Positions 8,786 through 16,654 of a stretch of DNA of 64,000 nt are shown here, one piece after another (the first letter of the stretch is position 1; the number at the start of each line of letters is the position of its first letter). The translations under genes were made by a program, and so were the position numbers. The DNA is from Bradyrhizobium sp. CSA112. Lineage in GTDB: Bacteria; Pseudomonadota; Alphaproteobacteria; Rhizobiales; Xanthobacteraceae. Where the stretch lies: contig NZ_JAACFS010000003.1 in NCBI RefSeq assembly GCF_029051645.1, positions 310,001-374,000 of the forward strand, in the 5' to 3' direction. The notes under the pieces are model-generated. The model had not been told where the DNA came from. It did no database searches and was given only the letters and a program-made list of their open reading frames with translations.

Positions 8786-9262
8786 TCATTTCGGGCCGAC
8801 GCGCACGGCTGCGGGGAGCGACGCCGGCAATTGGCCGGCGCCCTGCAGCGCGGCCTGCATGGCAACGATGTACCCATAGGGGCCGAGCCCCGCGATCACG
8901 CCTTTCACGGCAGCCGATAGCTTCGAATGCCGATGCAACTCGTCGCGGGCGTGGATGTTGGAGATGTGCACTTCGTAGATCGGGCCGTCAAAAATCTTCA
9001 TGGCGTCGAACATCGCAATCGAGGTGAAGGAGTAGGCGGCCGGATTGATGATGAGCGTGTCGGCCGAATTGCGGGCGGACTGGATCAAGTCGACCAGCTC
9101 GCCCTCATGGTTCGACTGGTGAAACGCCAGTTGCGTGCCGGTGAAGGCGGCGAACTCCTCGCAGGAGGCCTTGATGGCGTCGAGCGTGGTCGAGCCGTAA
9201 ATGTGCGGCTCGCGGATGCCGAGCATGTTCAGGTTCGGACCATTGAGGATCATGATGCGCAT
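8786..9262 (-). CDS. aroQ: Type II 3-dehydroquinate dehydratase
   Basis: A 158-residue type II dehydroquinase interconverting 3-dehydroquinate and 3-dehydroshikimate. Conserved parts are LNGPNLNMLG at the start, REPHIYG with the active-site Arg17 and Tyr22 loop, QSNHEGELVD, NPAAYSFTS and EVHISN with the catalytic histidine. NPAAYSF departs slightly from the more usual NPGAYTH. The gene lies inside a TRAP-transporter operon under a GntR regulator rather than with chorismate genes. That suggests a catabolic role, for example quinate or dehydroquinate use, besides or instead of aromatic biosynthesis. About 10 C-terminal residues beyond the usual end are poorly conserved. Confidence 0.9.
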   Translation of the reverse strand: MRIMILNGPNLNMLGIREPHIYGSTTLDAIKASCEEFAAFTGTQLAFHQSNHEGELVDLIQSARNSADTLIINPAAYSFTSIAMFDAMKIFDGPIYEVHISNIHARDELHRHSKLSAAVKGVIAGLGPYGYIVAMQAALQGAGQLPASLPAAVRVGPK

Positions 9263-9316
9263 GGAATGCCTTTCGCGGGGTAATGACGGGGCAGTGTAGC
9301 CGATTGCGGCCGCATG

Positions 9317-10597
9317 TCAGCCGCCGAACCATTTCGCCGGCACGGTGACAACAGACGGAAACAGCACCATCAGGAACAGCACGACCAGTTGAGCGATCAT
9401 GAAGGGCCAGACGCCCTTGATGATCTCCTCCATGCTGATGCGCGACACGCCGCAGACGACATTGAGGACGACCCCGACGGGCGGCGTTATCAGACCGATC
9501 GCGTTGTTGATGATGAAGAGAACGCCGAAATAGACCGGGTCGATGCCGGCCTGCTTGACGATCGGCATCAGGATCGGGGTGAGGATCAGAATGGTCGGCG
9601 CCATGTCCAGCGCCGTGCCGACGATGACGACCAGCAGCATGATCGCCAGCATCAGCAGCGTCTGGTTGCCCATGAAGGGACGGACGAGGTCGACGATCTG
9701 GGTTGCGATCTCCGAAACGGTTATGAGCCAGGATGACACCAGCGCCGCCGCCACCAGGAACATGACGACGCTGGTGCTGAGCGCGGCCGAGACGAACACT
9801 TCGTAGAGTTCGCCGAACTTGAGCTCGCGGTAGATGCAGGTCGCGACAAACAGCGCGTAAACGGCGACGACGACGGCGGCTTCGGTCGGCGTGAATACGC
9901 CGAAACGCAGGCCCACAATGATGATCGCCGGCAGCATCAGGGCCCAGAAGCCGTCGACAAACGCCCACACGATCTCGCGAAGCGACTGGCGCGGCGGGCT
10001 TTCGACATTCTCCCGGCGCGCGACCCACCACCAGGCGAAGCTGAGTCCTGCGCCGAGCATCAGGCCGGGGAAGATGCCGGCGAGGAACAGTTTTGAGATC
10101 GATACGCCGCCGGCCACGCCGAACAGCACGAAGCCGATGCTCGGCGGGATGACGGGCGCGATGATGCCGCCGGCGGCGACGAGGCCCGCCGCATACATTT
10201 TGCGGTGCCCGGCTGCGACCATCATGGGGACGAGCAGCGCCGCCAGCGCCGCAGCGTCCGCCGCCGCGGAGCCCGATAGCGAAGCCAGCACACAGGAGGC
10301 GAGGATGGTGACGTAGCCGAGGCCGCCCCTGACGTGGCCGACGAGAGCGAGTGCGATGTTGACGATCCGCTTGGCGAGGCCGCCGCGGTTCATGACTTCG
10401 CCGGCCAGCATGAAGAACGGCACGGCCATCAGGGGAAAACTGTCGGCACCGTTGATGATGTTCTGGGCGACGATCTGCGAGTCGAAAATGTCGAGCGAAT
10501 GCATCAGCGCGACGCCACAGACGATCAGCGCAAAAGCAATCGGCATGCCCAGCGCGATCGCGCCGAGCAAGGAAAAGGTGAAGACCGCGAGTGTCAC
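9317..10597 (-). CDS. dctM: TRAP transporter large permease (DctM)
   Basis: A 426-residue polytopic membrane protein of the DctM/TRAP large-subunit type with about 12 helices. Features are the N-terminal GMPIAFALIV region, PFFMLAGEVMNRGG, SGSAAADAAALA and the C-terminal half-repeat PVYFGVLFIINNAIGLITPPVG, all typical of the ion-transporter superfamily elevator fold. It works with dctQ and dctP for high-affinity, ion-driven uptake of organic acids. It follows dctQ by 27 bp and precedes aroQ by 54 bp on the minus strand. Confidence 0.93.
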   Translation of the reverse strand: MTLAVFTFSLLGAIALGMPIAFALIVCGVALMHSLDIFDSQIVAQNIINGADSFPLMAVPFFMLAGEVMNRGGLAKRIVNIALALVGHVRGGLGYVTILASCVLASLSGSAAADAAALAALLVPMMVAAGHRKMYAAGLVAAGGIIAPVIPPSIGFVLFGVAGGVSISKLFLAGIFPGLMLGAGLSFAWWWVARRENVESPPRQSLREIVWAFVDGFWALMLPAIIIVGLRFGVFTPTEAAVVVAVYALFVATCIYRELKFGELYEVFVSAALSTSVVMFLVAAALVSSWLITVSEIATQIVDLVRPFMGNQTLLMLAIMLLVVIVGTALDMAPTILILTPILMPIVKQAGIDPVYFGVLFIINNAIGLITPPVGVVLNVVCGVSRISMEEIIKGVWPFMIAQLVVLFLMVLFPSVVTVPAKWFGG

Positions 10598-10624
10598 GCC
10601 CGGCCCCGCGCCGTCAACGGATGA

Positions 10625-11149
10625 TCAGGTATGCTCATCGCTTTCCTTCACCAGGATCAGGTCCTCCTCGGACGCCGATCCGCTCAACACCCGCACCAGA
10701 TCGACGATCAGGATCACTGCCGCCGAAACGCCGAACACGAGCCCGGAGGAATAGAAGAACAGCCCGACCGAAATGCCTGAGGCGGGCGCGCTGTCGCCGA
10801 GGGTCAGTACCGCCTGCTTCCAGCTTCCGAGCGTCAGCAGTGCGTCCACATAGAGCATCAGGAGATAGCTCAGCACGAAGCAGGCGAGCTTGCCGCGCGG
10901 CGGCAGCGCGCGAACGAGCGCGTCGACGCCGAGATGGGCATGCTGGCGCAGCGCCACGATGGCGCCGAGGAAGGTCAGCCAGACCAATAGCCAGCGCGAC
11001 AGTTCTTCAGAGGTCGCGATCCCTGAATTGAAGAGATAGCGCAGCACGACGTTGGTGAAGACCAGCACGACCATCGCCGCAAGGCAGATCGCGATCGCGC
11101 CCCTGAGCAGCCGGCAGTAGAGGTCGATCAGCCGCTCGATCGCGCCCAT
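10625..11149 (-). CDS. dctQ: TRAP transporter small permease (DctQ)
   Basis: A 174-residue four-helix membrane protein of the DctQ family. The LRYLFNSGIATSEELSRWLLVWLTFLG-like segment after helix 1, followed by the histidine-containing LRQHAHLGVD, is the family signature (shown in part). It pairs with DctM and supports transport by scaffold and elevator contacts. It starts six bases after the dctP stop, consistent with co-transcription. Confidence 0.9.
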   Translation of the reverse strand: MGAIERLIDLYCRLLRGAIAICLAAMVVLVFTNVVLRYLFNSGIATSEELSRWLLVWLTFLGAIVALRQHAHLGVDALVRALPPRGKLACFVLSYLLMLYVDALLTLGSWKQAVLTLGDSAPASGISVGLFFYSSGLVFGVSAAVILIVDLVRVLSGSASEEDLILVKESDEHT

Positions 11150-11155
11150 GGTGGC

Positions 11156-12163
11156 TTACTTGGCGCTGCGGATGCGCGCCAGCTCACTCGTAAAGAGCTT
11201 TACGCGCGCCGGGTCATATTCGGCCGAGAATTTTTCGACGACAGGTTTGGTCGCGTCTTGCATGCGGGCGTAGTCGGCCGGCGCGATCTCGTTGAACTTC
11301 ATGCCCTTGGCCTTCAGTTCGTCCAGCGCCTTGTCCGCGGCGAGCTTGGTCTGGTCGCGCTGGTACTCGCGTGTCTCGGCAAAGCTGTCGCGCAGCATTT
11401 TCTGTTCCTCCGCCGACAGGCCGTCCCAGAACTTCTTGCTGACGATGATGACGTTCTGGGTGAAGGTGTGGTTGGTGGCCGAGACGTATTTCTGCACCTC
11501 GTAGAACTTGTTGGACAGGATGACGCTGTAGGGATTTTCCTGGCCGTCGACGGTCTTGTTTTCCAGCGCGGTGTACAATTCGCCGAACGCCATCGGCACC
11601 GGGTTCGCCTTCAGCACCTTGAAGGTCTCGAGATAGACCGGGTTCGGGATCACGCGCAGCTTGAGGCCGGAAAAATCTTCCACCTTCGCAATCGGGCGGC
11701 TGCTGTTGGTGGCGTTGCGAAAGCCTAGCCCCCAGTAGCCGAGACCGATCAGCTCCTTCTCGGGGAGCAAATCCAGCATGGCCTTTCCGAACGCACCCTG
11801 CGCCAGCGCCTCCGCCTGCTCGAACGTGCTGACGGTGAAGGGGAAGTCGAACAGGCCGAGATCCTTGACGACGCCGGCGAGCGATGTCGTCGACGCCGAG
11901 AGGATTTCCTGCGTGCCACCGCGCACCGCCGACTGCTGCTGCATCTCGTTGCCGAGTTGCGAAGCCGGAAATTCGCGGATCTTCAGCTTGCCGCCGCTCT
12001 TGGCCGCCAGCACCTCGGCGAGCTTCTTCACGCCAAAGCTGATCGGGTGGTCGGCGTTGTTGAGATGGCCCCAGCGGATGGTGCGTTCCTGCACCTGGGC
12101 GGCAGCCGGTGTCCCCAAAAGCGCGCAAACGCTGACAGCAGCGCACAGCAATCCGATCCGCAT
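11156..12163 (-). CDS. dctP: TRAP transporter periplasmic solute-binding protein (DctP)
   Basis: A 335-residue DctP-family binding protein. It has a Sec signal peptide (MRIGLLCAAVSVCALLG, cleavage near AAAQ) and the mature start IRWGHLNNADHP. The family's carboxylate-binding arginine region is LKLRVIPNP, and the MAFGELYTALENKTVDGQENP-type segment follows (given in part). ATG 12161-12163 is preceded by GGGGAG. The frame extends upstream but the extension lacks similarity and crosses the promoter. Expected ligand: an organic acid; adjacency to aroQ makes quinate, shikimate or dehydroshikimate candidates. Confidence 0.92.
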   Translation of the reverse strand: MRIGLLCAAVSVCALLGTPAAAQVQERTIRWGHLNNADHPISFGVKKLAEVLAAKSGGKLKIREFPASQLGNEMQQQSAVRGGTQEILSASTTSLAGVVKDLGLFDFPFTVSTFEQAEALAQGAFGKAMLDLLPEKELIGLGYWGLGFRNATNSSRPIAKVEDFSGLKLRVIPNPVYLETFKVLKANPVPMAFGELYTALENKTVDGQENPYSVILSNKFYEVQKYVSATNHTFTQNVIIVSKKFWDGLSAEEQKMLRDSFAETREYQRDQTKLAADKALDELKAKGMKFNEIAPADYARMQDATKPVVEKFSAEYDPARVKLFTSELARIRSAK

Positions 12164-12213
12164 GGCGGTTTCTCCCCGTTGGTTCGCGATCTTCTGGATG
12201 TCGCGGTGAAGGG

Positions 12214-12241
12214 AGTATTCATATGATAAAACCAAAGTCAA
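12214..12241 (-). promoter_or_regulatory. Candidate sigma70-type promoter of the dctP operon
   Basis: Read on the minus strand, TTGACT (12236-12241) and AATACT (12214-12219) are separated by 16 bp and lie about 50 bp upstream of the dctP start codon. One arm of the TTCATATGAT repeat lies between and partly overlaps the two boxes, so a bound regulator would directly block or alter RNA polymerase access. Boxes assigned by eye. Confidence 0.45.
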
Positions 12242-12268
12242 AATATAATTTTAGAATCATCATATGAA
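12218..12268. promoter_or_regulatory. Paired operator-like repeats between dctP and the GntR gene
   Basis: TTCATATGAT at 12218-12227 and its exact reverse complement ATCATATGAA at 12259-12268 lie in the dctP/gntR divergent region. Each arm contains the self-complementary octamer TCATATGA. Centres are 41 bp apart, about four helical turns. One site overlaps the candidate dctP promoter and the other lies upstream of the gntR gene, just before a TATACA box (12275-12280). This is the arrangement expected for FadR/FCD-type GntR dimers acting on both directions. Confidence 0.6.
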
Positions 12269-12355
12269 ATAGACTATACAGGACGAATGGTGGCGCTTGA
12301 GCGGAATCGGCTAACATGGCACTTGCCGGTTGGCTGCCTGACGCATGGATTAGCA

Positions 12356-13030
12356 ATGACACTGGTCGAGCGAACGGAAGAGCAGGAAGCAGTCGGCGAT
12401 GACGGCTATCGCCGCATCCGCACCGACATTGTGTTCGGCCGGCTGCGCCCGGGGCAGAAGCTCAGGCTGGAAGGTCTCAAAGAGGACTATGGCGTCAGCG
12501 TCTCTACGCTGCGCGAAATCCTCAACCGGCTGGCAGCGGAGGGTTTTGTGCTGGCCGAGGGCAGGCGGGGTTTTGAGGTAGCGCCGATCTCGGCCGAGAA
12601 CTTGCGGGAGCTTGCGGAGCTTCGGCTGCTGCTGGAGCAGCATGCAATGGGCGTATCGTTCGCCAATGCCGATGTCGAGTGGGAAGGGCGCGTGGTCTCC
12701 GCCCATCACAAGCTGGCGTCAACCGAGCGGCTGATGGAGACCGGCCTCGGCGAGCTCGAGCAGTGGAAGCGCTATGACGGCGAATTCCATCAGGCGCTGA
12801 TCTCCAATTGCGGTTCGCGCATGCTGATGGTGACGCATGCCTTGGTGTTCGACAAATATTTCCGCTACCAGATGATAGCGTTCAGCTACCGCGGCAGCGA
12901 GCCCGCCGCCCAGCACGAGGCGCTGCTAGAGGCCGCGCTGAAGCGCGACGCCGCGACGGCGGCTGAAACGCTGCGCGCCCATGTGAGCAATTGCGTCGAG
13001 CACGCGCTTGCAACGGCGGCGCTGAAGTAA
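12356..13030 (+). CDS. GntR-family transcriptional regulator, FCD subfamily
   Basis: A 224-residue regulator. The N-terminal winged helix (about 18-80) shows the GntR pattern: YRRIRTDIVFGRLRPGQKL, then VSVSTLREILNRLAAEGFV with the recognition helix. The C-terminal FCD all-helical domain (about 90-215) has the metal/ligand-coordinating D-x3-H motif in YDGEFHQAL and a later conserved histidine in AQHEALL. FCD regulators usually respond to carboxylated metabolites. It is divergent from the TRAP/aroQ operon and probably controls it. The frame is open from a possible start at 12287; ATG 12356 is chosen because similarity begins just after it. The ribosome site is weak either way. Confidence 0.88.
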   Translation: MTLVERTEEQEAVGDDGYRRIRTDIVFGRLRPGQKLRLEGLKEDYGVSVSTLREILNRLAAEGFVLAEGRRGFEVAPISAENLRELAELRLLLEQHAMGVSFANADVEWEGRVVSAHHKLASTERLMETGLGELEQWKRYDGEFHQALISNCGSRMLMVTHALVFDKYFRYQMIAFSYRGSEPAAQHEALLEAALKRDAATAAETLRAHVSNCVEHALATAALK

Positions 13031-13042
13031 GGCGATCAACAT

Positions 13043-13148
13043 CGTCATTGCGAGCGAAGCGAAGCAATCCATATGTCCGCTTGCGGCGCTAGCTTCGTCG
13101 CTTTCGCTCCCTAGCGCAAACGCTCCGCGTTTGTCGCAGGCAATGACG
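13043..13148. repeat. Dispersed intergenic element with CGTCATTG/CAATGACG ends
   Basis: The 106-bp stretch between the convergent GntR and CoA-transferase genes begins CGTCATTGCGAGCGAAGCGA and ends in the reverse complement of its first eight bases (CAATGACG). The GCGAGCGAAGCGAAGCAATCC core is a widespread intergenic repeat in Rhizobiales. Internal imperfect pairing (CTAGCTTCG...CTAGCGC) suggests further folding. It has no coding capacity and looks like a small palindromic mobile-derived element. Confidence 0.65.
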
Positions 13149-13159
13149 GAGGGCTGGGC

Positions 13160-14353
13160 TCACACCACCTTGCGCTGGCGCAATTCGGCGATCTCTTCCT
13201 TGCCGAAGCCGAATTCCGCGAGCACCTCTTCGGTCTGCTCGCCGAATTCCGGCGGCCGCGCGGCCATCTTGCTTGGCGTGCGCGACAGCGACACCGGCTG
13301 GCCGACGAGCTGGATGTGGCGGTTCTCGTCGTTCGGCACGTGCTGGGCGATGCCGAGGTGCTTGACCTGGGCGTCGTCGAACATCTGGTCGATCGAATAG
13401 ATCGGGCCGCAGGGCACGCCGGCCTCGTTCAATTCCCTGACCCAGGTTTCCGTCGATTTCTTCTCGGTGAGCTTGCCGATCGCTGCGTTCAGTGCGTCGC
13501 GGTTCTTCGAGCGCGCAGGCGCGGTCGCGTAATCGGGATTGGTGACGAGCTCGGGCGCGCCGATCGCCTGCGCGCAGCGTTCCCAGATCCGCCCGCCGGT
13601 CGTGGCGATGTTGATATAGCCGTCGGAGGTCTTGAAGACGCCGGTCGGGATCGAGGTCGGATGGTTGTTGCCCGCCTGCTTGGCGACGTCCTTTTCCATC
13701 AGCCAGCGCGAGGCCTGGAAATCCAGCATGAAGATCTGCGCCTGCAACAGCGAGGTCTGCACCCATTGGCCCTCGCCGGAGACGTCGCGCTCAAGCAGCG
13801 CGGTGAGAATGCCAAGCGCACAGAACAGCCCGGCGGTGAGGTCGGCGACGGGGATGCCGACTCGCATTGGGCCCTGGCCGGGCGCGCCGGTGATCGACAT
13901 CAGCCCGCCCATGCCTTGCGCGATCTGATCGAAGCCCGGCCGCTTGTGGTAGGGGCCGTCCTGGCCGAAGCCGGAGATGCTGCCATAGACGATGCGCGGG
14001 TTGACCTTGCGCAGGCTCTCATAGTCGATGCCGAGCTTTGCTTTCACGTCAGGGCGAAAATTTTCGACCACGACGTCGGCCTGTTCCGCCAGCCGCTTGA
14101 AAACTTCGAGGCCCTTGGGGTCCTTCAGGTTCAGCGTCATGGCCCGCTTGTTGCGGTGCAAATTCTGGAAGTCCGAGCCCTGGCGCGGGCCACCCGGCTG
14201 CTCGCCGCCACCGTCCTCCAGCAGCGCGTCGATCTTGATGACGTTGGCACCCCAGTCCGCCAGTTGCCGCACACAGGTGGGCCCGGAGCGAACGCGGGTC
14301 AGATCGAGCACGGTGAAACGGGACAGGGCTTGCGAAGCGCGTGGGAAAGGCAT
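13160..14353 (-). CDS. CaiB/BaiF family CoA-transferase
   Basis: A 397-residue class III CoA-transferase, moving CoA between organic acids. Seen are the N-terminal VLDLTRVRSGPTCVRQLADWGA segment (in part), NKRAMTLNLKDPKG, and VVVENFRPDVKAKLGIDY. The catalytic aspartate lies in GIPVADLTAGLFC, and GQWVQTSLLQAQ and GVPCGPIY are typical of the family. The length is normal. ATG 14351-14353 is preceded by AAGG. It is a single gene, convergent with the GntR regulator and not obviously part of the TRAP operon. The substrate (formyl-, succinyl-, carnitinyl- or other CoA) is not predictable. Confidence 0.9.
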   Translation of the reverse strand: MPFPRASQALSRFTVLDLTRVRSGPTCVRQLADWGANVIKIDALLEDGGGEQPGGPRQGSDFQNLHRNKRAMTLNLKDPKGLEVFKRLAEQADVVVENFRPDVKAKLGIDYESLRKVNPRIVYGSISGFGQDGPYHKRPGFDQIAQGMGGLMSITGAPGQGPMRVGIPVADLTAGLFCALGILTALLERDVSGEGQWVQTSLLQAQIFMLDFQASRWLMEKDVAKQAGNNHPTSIPTGVFKTSDGYINIATTGGRIWERCAQAIGAPELVTNPDYATAPARSKNRDALNAAIGKLTEKKSTETWVRELNEAGVPCGPIYSIDQMFDDAQVKHLGIAQHVPNDENRHIQLVGQPVSLSRTPSKMAARPPEFGEQTEEVLAEFGFGKEEIAELRQRKVV

Positions 14354-15097
14354 TGAGAAACCTTGTCTTTTTTGGATTTTCGCGGTGGGAAGAAGCAGCC
14401 CGGTCGGACTTAAACAAATCCGGCGCCGATTTCCAACTGCTTGTTCGGCATCCGACGGGCGGTCAGTCCCGTCCGGGTCCGGAGTGGGGCCCGGTGTGGG
14501 ACCGGAAACGCGGTCCTGCAAGAGCCTACGCATCGAGCGACGTGGGCTTCCAGCCCATAGACTGGCGGAGCGCCATTTCAATGGCCTTCTTTTCGGCCAC
14601 TCGATTATCCAATGGTAGCGCTCGATCATTGGACTGCGCCAAGGTCGGTTCATCGCGCCAGCTTTGGCCATCGGCACCCGGACGTGGGTTGGGAGAAATT
14701 GCGGGCCCGCCCGGCCGGACGAAGCCCATCCGCCTGTTGGAGAACCTTTGTCCGCGCTGCCTACTGCACGCCAGACCCACGGCGTGCATCACTGCCCAAG
14801 CGAGGCCGCTAAGCGGTTGCCGAGCCACCTTTCGGTCCAGTGGGTGCAGTTGAGATCAGTGACACAATCGCACGAGGCCTCGGGTGATCGGCCGCTCGTA
14901 AGAGCGGAATAAAAGCCTATCACGTATCCGACGATGCCCGCCGAGCTCCCGGTGACTATCGACATCCGCTGCTGTTACTGCTAGCCCGCTGACTCTAAAT
15001 CGCCTTCTGATCGTACCGATCGGGTTGCTTCGTAAGGCGGGTACCGGCGGTCCAACTGACGAGCAATCGAAGCAATTCGTGGTAGCCAGAAGCTGAT
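14354..15097. other. Gene-free stretch between the metabolic region and the polysaccharide cluster
   Basis: About 740 bp with only short conflicting open frames and no recognisable domain, tRNA or transposase fragment. A small hairpin, CCGCTC-GTAA-GAGCGG, lies at 14892-14907 followed by AATAAAAG. The stretch presumably contains the promoter of the flippase operon starting at 15098. It could also hold decayed sequence at the edge of a variable locus, but I see nothing that proves it. Confidence 0.5.
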
Positions 15098-16651
15098 ATG
15101 GCGCTGAGAAGACCTTCCACCGATTTGCTTGGTAACTCTGCCTGGAACGCGATCGCCTTTGTGGTGGCCGTGGCGCTCAATCTCGTTGTCCTGCCGTTCG
15201 TGGTCTTCCGCCTCGGCGTGGCCGCGTTCGGCGTTGCAGGTCTGGTTACGGCATGTGTTGCACCTGCGCTGGCATTCAGCAACGCGCTTGCATTGTCGAC
15301 GACGCGAGAACTCGGCCAACGATTGGGCCCGTCGGAGCGTGCCGATGCGCGGGGCTTCTTCGCCACGGCACTGATGCTGGCGCTTGGCGCGGGCGGCTTG
15401 ATCGTGATCTTTTTCGCTCTGGCCGGGGCGCCGCTGGCGCGCCTCGGATTCCACTTGAGCGGGCCGTCCGGCGATGATCTCGGATTAGCGTTTGCGATGG
15501 CCAGTGCCGGATGGCTGTGCCAATGCCTTTCCGCCGTGTTCCTGGCCCTGTTCACAGCACGTCAGGATTACCGGCGGGTTGCCTCGATCAGCATCATCAG
15601 CACCGTGGTCGCGACGGCGTCCATGCTGTTGTTCATTCCGCTCTGGCCCCAGGCCTCGACGTTTCTTGGCTGTCAGGCGCTGGGATATGCAACGAGCCTG
15701 CTTCTGGCTCTGGGTTTGTCTCGACACGTCATCGGCGATTGGCTGGCACGCCCGGCGATTCATCGTGGGGCTCTCGGTAAGCTGGTCAAGCTCGGCGGTT
15801 GGCAATTTGCCGCACAGGGCGGCGCGCTTATCGCCGGACAGGCGGACCGCTACTTGCTCGGAGCTTTGCTGCAGCCACAGTTCGTCGGGTTTTATACGAT
15901 CGCGCAGCGGCTGGAAGAGGCGATGTATATCGGCGTTCTAAAGGTCGGCGAAATACTGTTCCCGTTCTTCAGCACCCTGCAAAAGGAGGCTGACGATCGC
16001 AAGGCCGATCTTTTGTTCCGCTCTTCCTGGATCCTCAACGTGCTCGCCGCAAGCGCGCTTGGCGGCTTGATCCCCGTCGCCGGCCCGCTGCTTCATCTAT
16101 GGACCGGCGCCGAAGTGGCGGCCGAAGCCCAGAATGTGCTGGTGATACTGTCGATCGCCGGCATACTCGGATCGAGTACGAACGTCTTTGCATTCTATCT
16201 TCTGGCGCAGGGACGTTCGAACTCGAATGCCTTGATCTCCCTGCTTACGGGCGTGTTCACGCTGGCGACCAGTGCGATCGCGTTGCCGTATTTCGGATGG
16301 CAGGCGGCGGGATGGAGCGCGTGCTGCGGCATGATCGCCCAAATGGTCACCACCATGATCCTGCTGCGGCGGGGTTTCAGCCTCACCGGCATGTGGTCGC
16401 GTCTGGTCCACTTCGTATTGATGCCGCTTGGTGCCGGCATAGCGACGGCGCTGGCGTTGCGGTATGGCTTCCGCGTAGCGCAACTCGACCAGGCTCTTGG
16501 CTGGTGGTACGTGGTGGGCGTCTATTTGCTGGCGGCCGGTATCGTCTTCGTCGTCGCGGTCGCGGTTTCGCAGGTCGGCCCCTACGGGGCTGCCTGCTGG
16601 CGTGATCTCCGCGTCATCGCCGGTCGTTTCCTGCCGCTTAAGGCGATCTGA
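15098..16651 (+). CDS. Wzx-like polysaccharide flippase (MATE/MOP superfamily)
   Basis: A 517-residue integral membrane protein with about 12-14 hydrophobic helices. The first helices (AFVVAVALNLVVLPFVVFRLGV) are followed by an EL-rich loop, with GGWQFAAQGGALI and ADRYLLGALL in the middle and FVGFYTIAQRLEE after, the layout of Wzx/RfbX-type lipid-linked oligosaccharide flippases. It would move undecaprenyl-linked repeat units across the inner membrane. It leads a plus-strand operon (15.1-24.0 kb) with three bases between its stop and the next ATG. It is one of two flippase candidates here; the other is an ABC type at 54.4 kb. Confidence 0.82.
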   Translation: MALRRPSTDLLGNSAWNAIAFVVAVALNLVVLPFVVFRLGVAAFGVAGLVTACVAPALAFSNALALSTTRELGQRLGPSERADARGFFATALMLALGAGGLIVIFFALAGAPLARLGFHLSGPSGDDLGLAFAMASAGWLCQCLSAVFLALFTARQDYRRVASISIISTVVATASMLLFIPLWPQASTFLGCQALGYATSLLLALGLSRHVIGDWLARPAIHRGALGKLVKLGGWQFAAQGGALIAGQADRYLLGALLQPQFVGFYTIAQRLEEAMYIGVLKVGEILFPFFSTLQKEADDRKADLLFRSSWILNVLAASALGGLIPVAGPLLHLWTGAEVAAEAQNVLVILSIAGILGSSTNVFAFYLLAQGRSNSNALISLLTGVFTLATSAIALPYFGWQAAGWSACCGMIAQMVTTMILLRRGFSLTGMWSRLVHFVLMPLGAGIATALALRYGFRVAQLDQALGWWYVVGVYLLAAGIVFVVAVAVSQVGPYGAACWRDLRVIAGRFLPLKAI

Positions 16652-16654
16652 GAA

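Noticed and set aside
14354..15097. A tRNA gene or transposase remnant at the edge of the glycan locus
   Set aside because: No cloverleaf could be drawn by eye, and the short open frames on both strands show no transposase or integrase motif.
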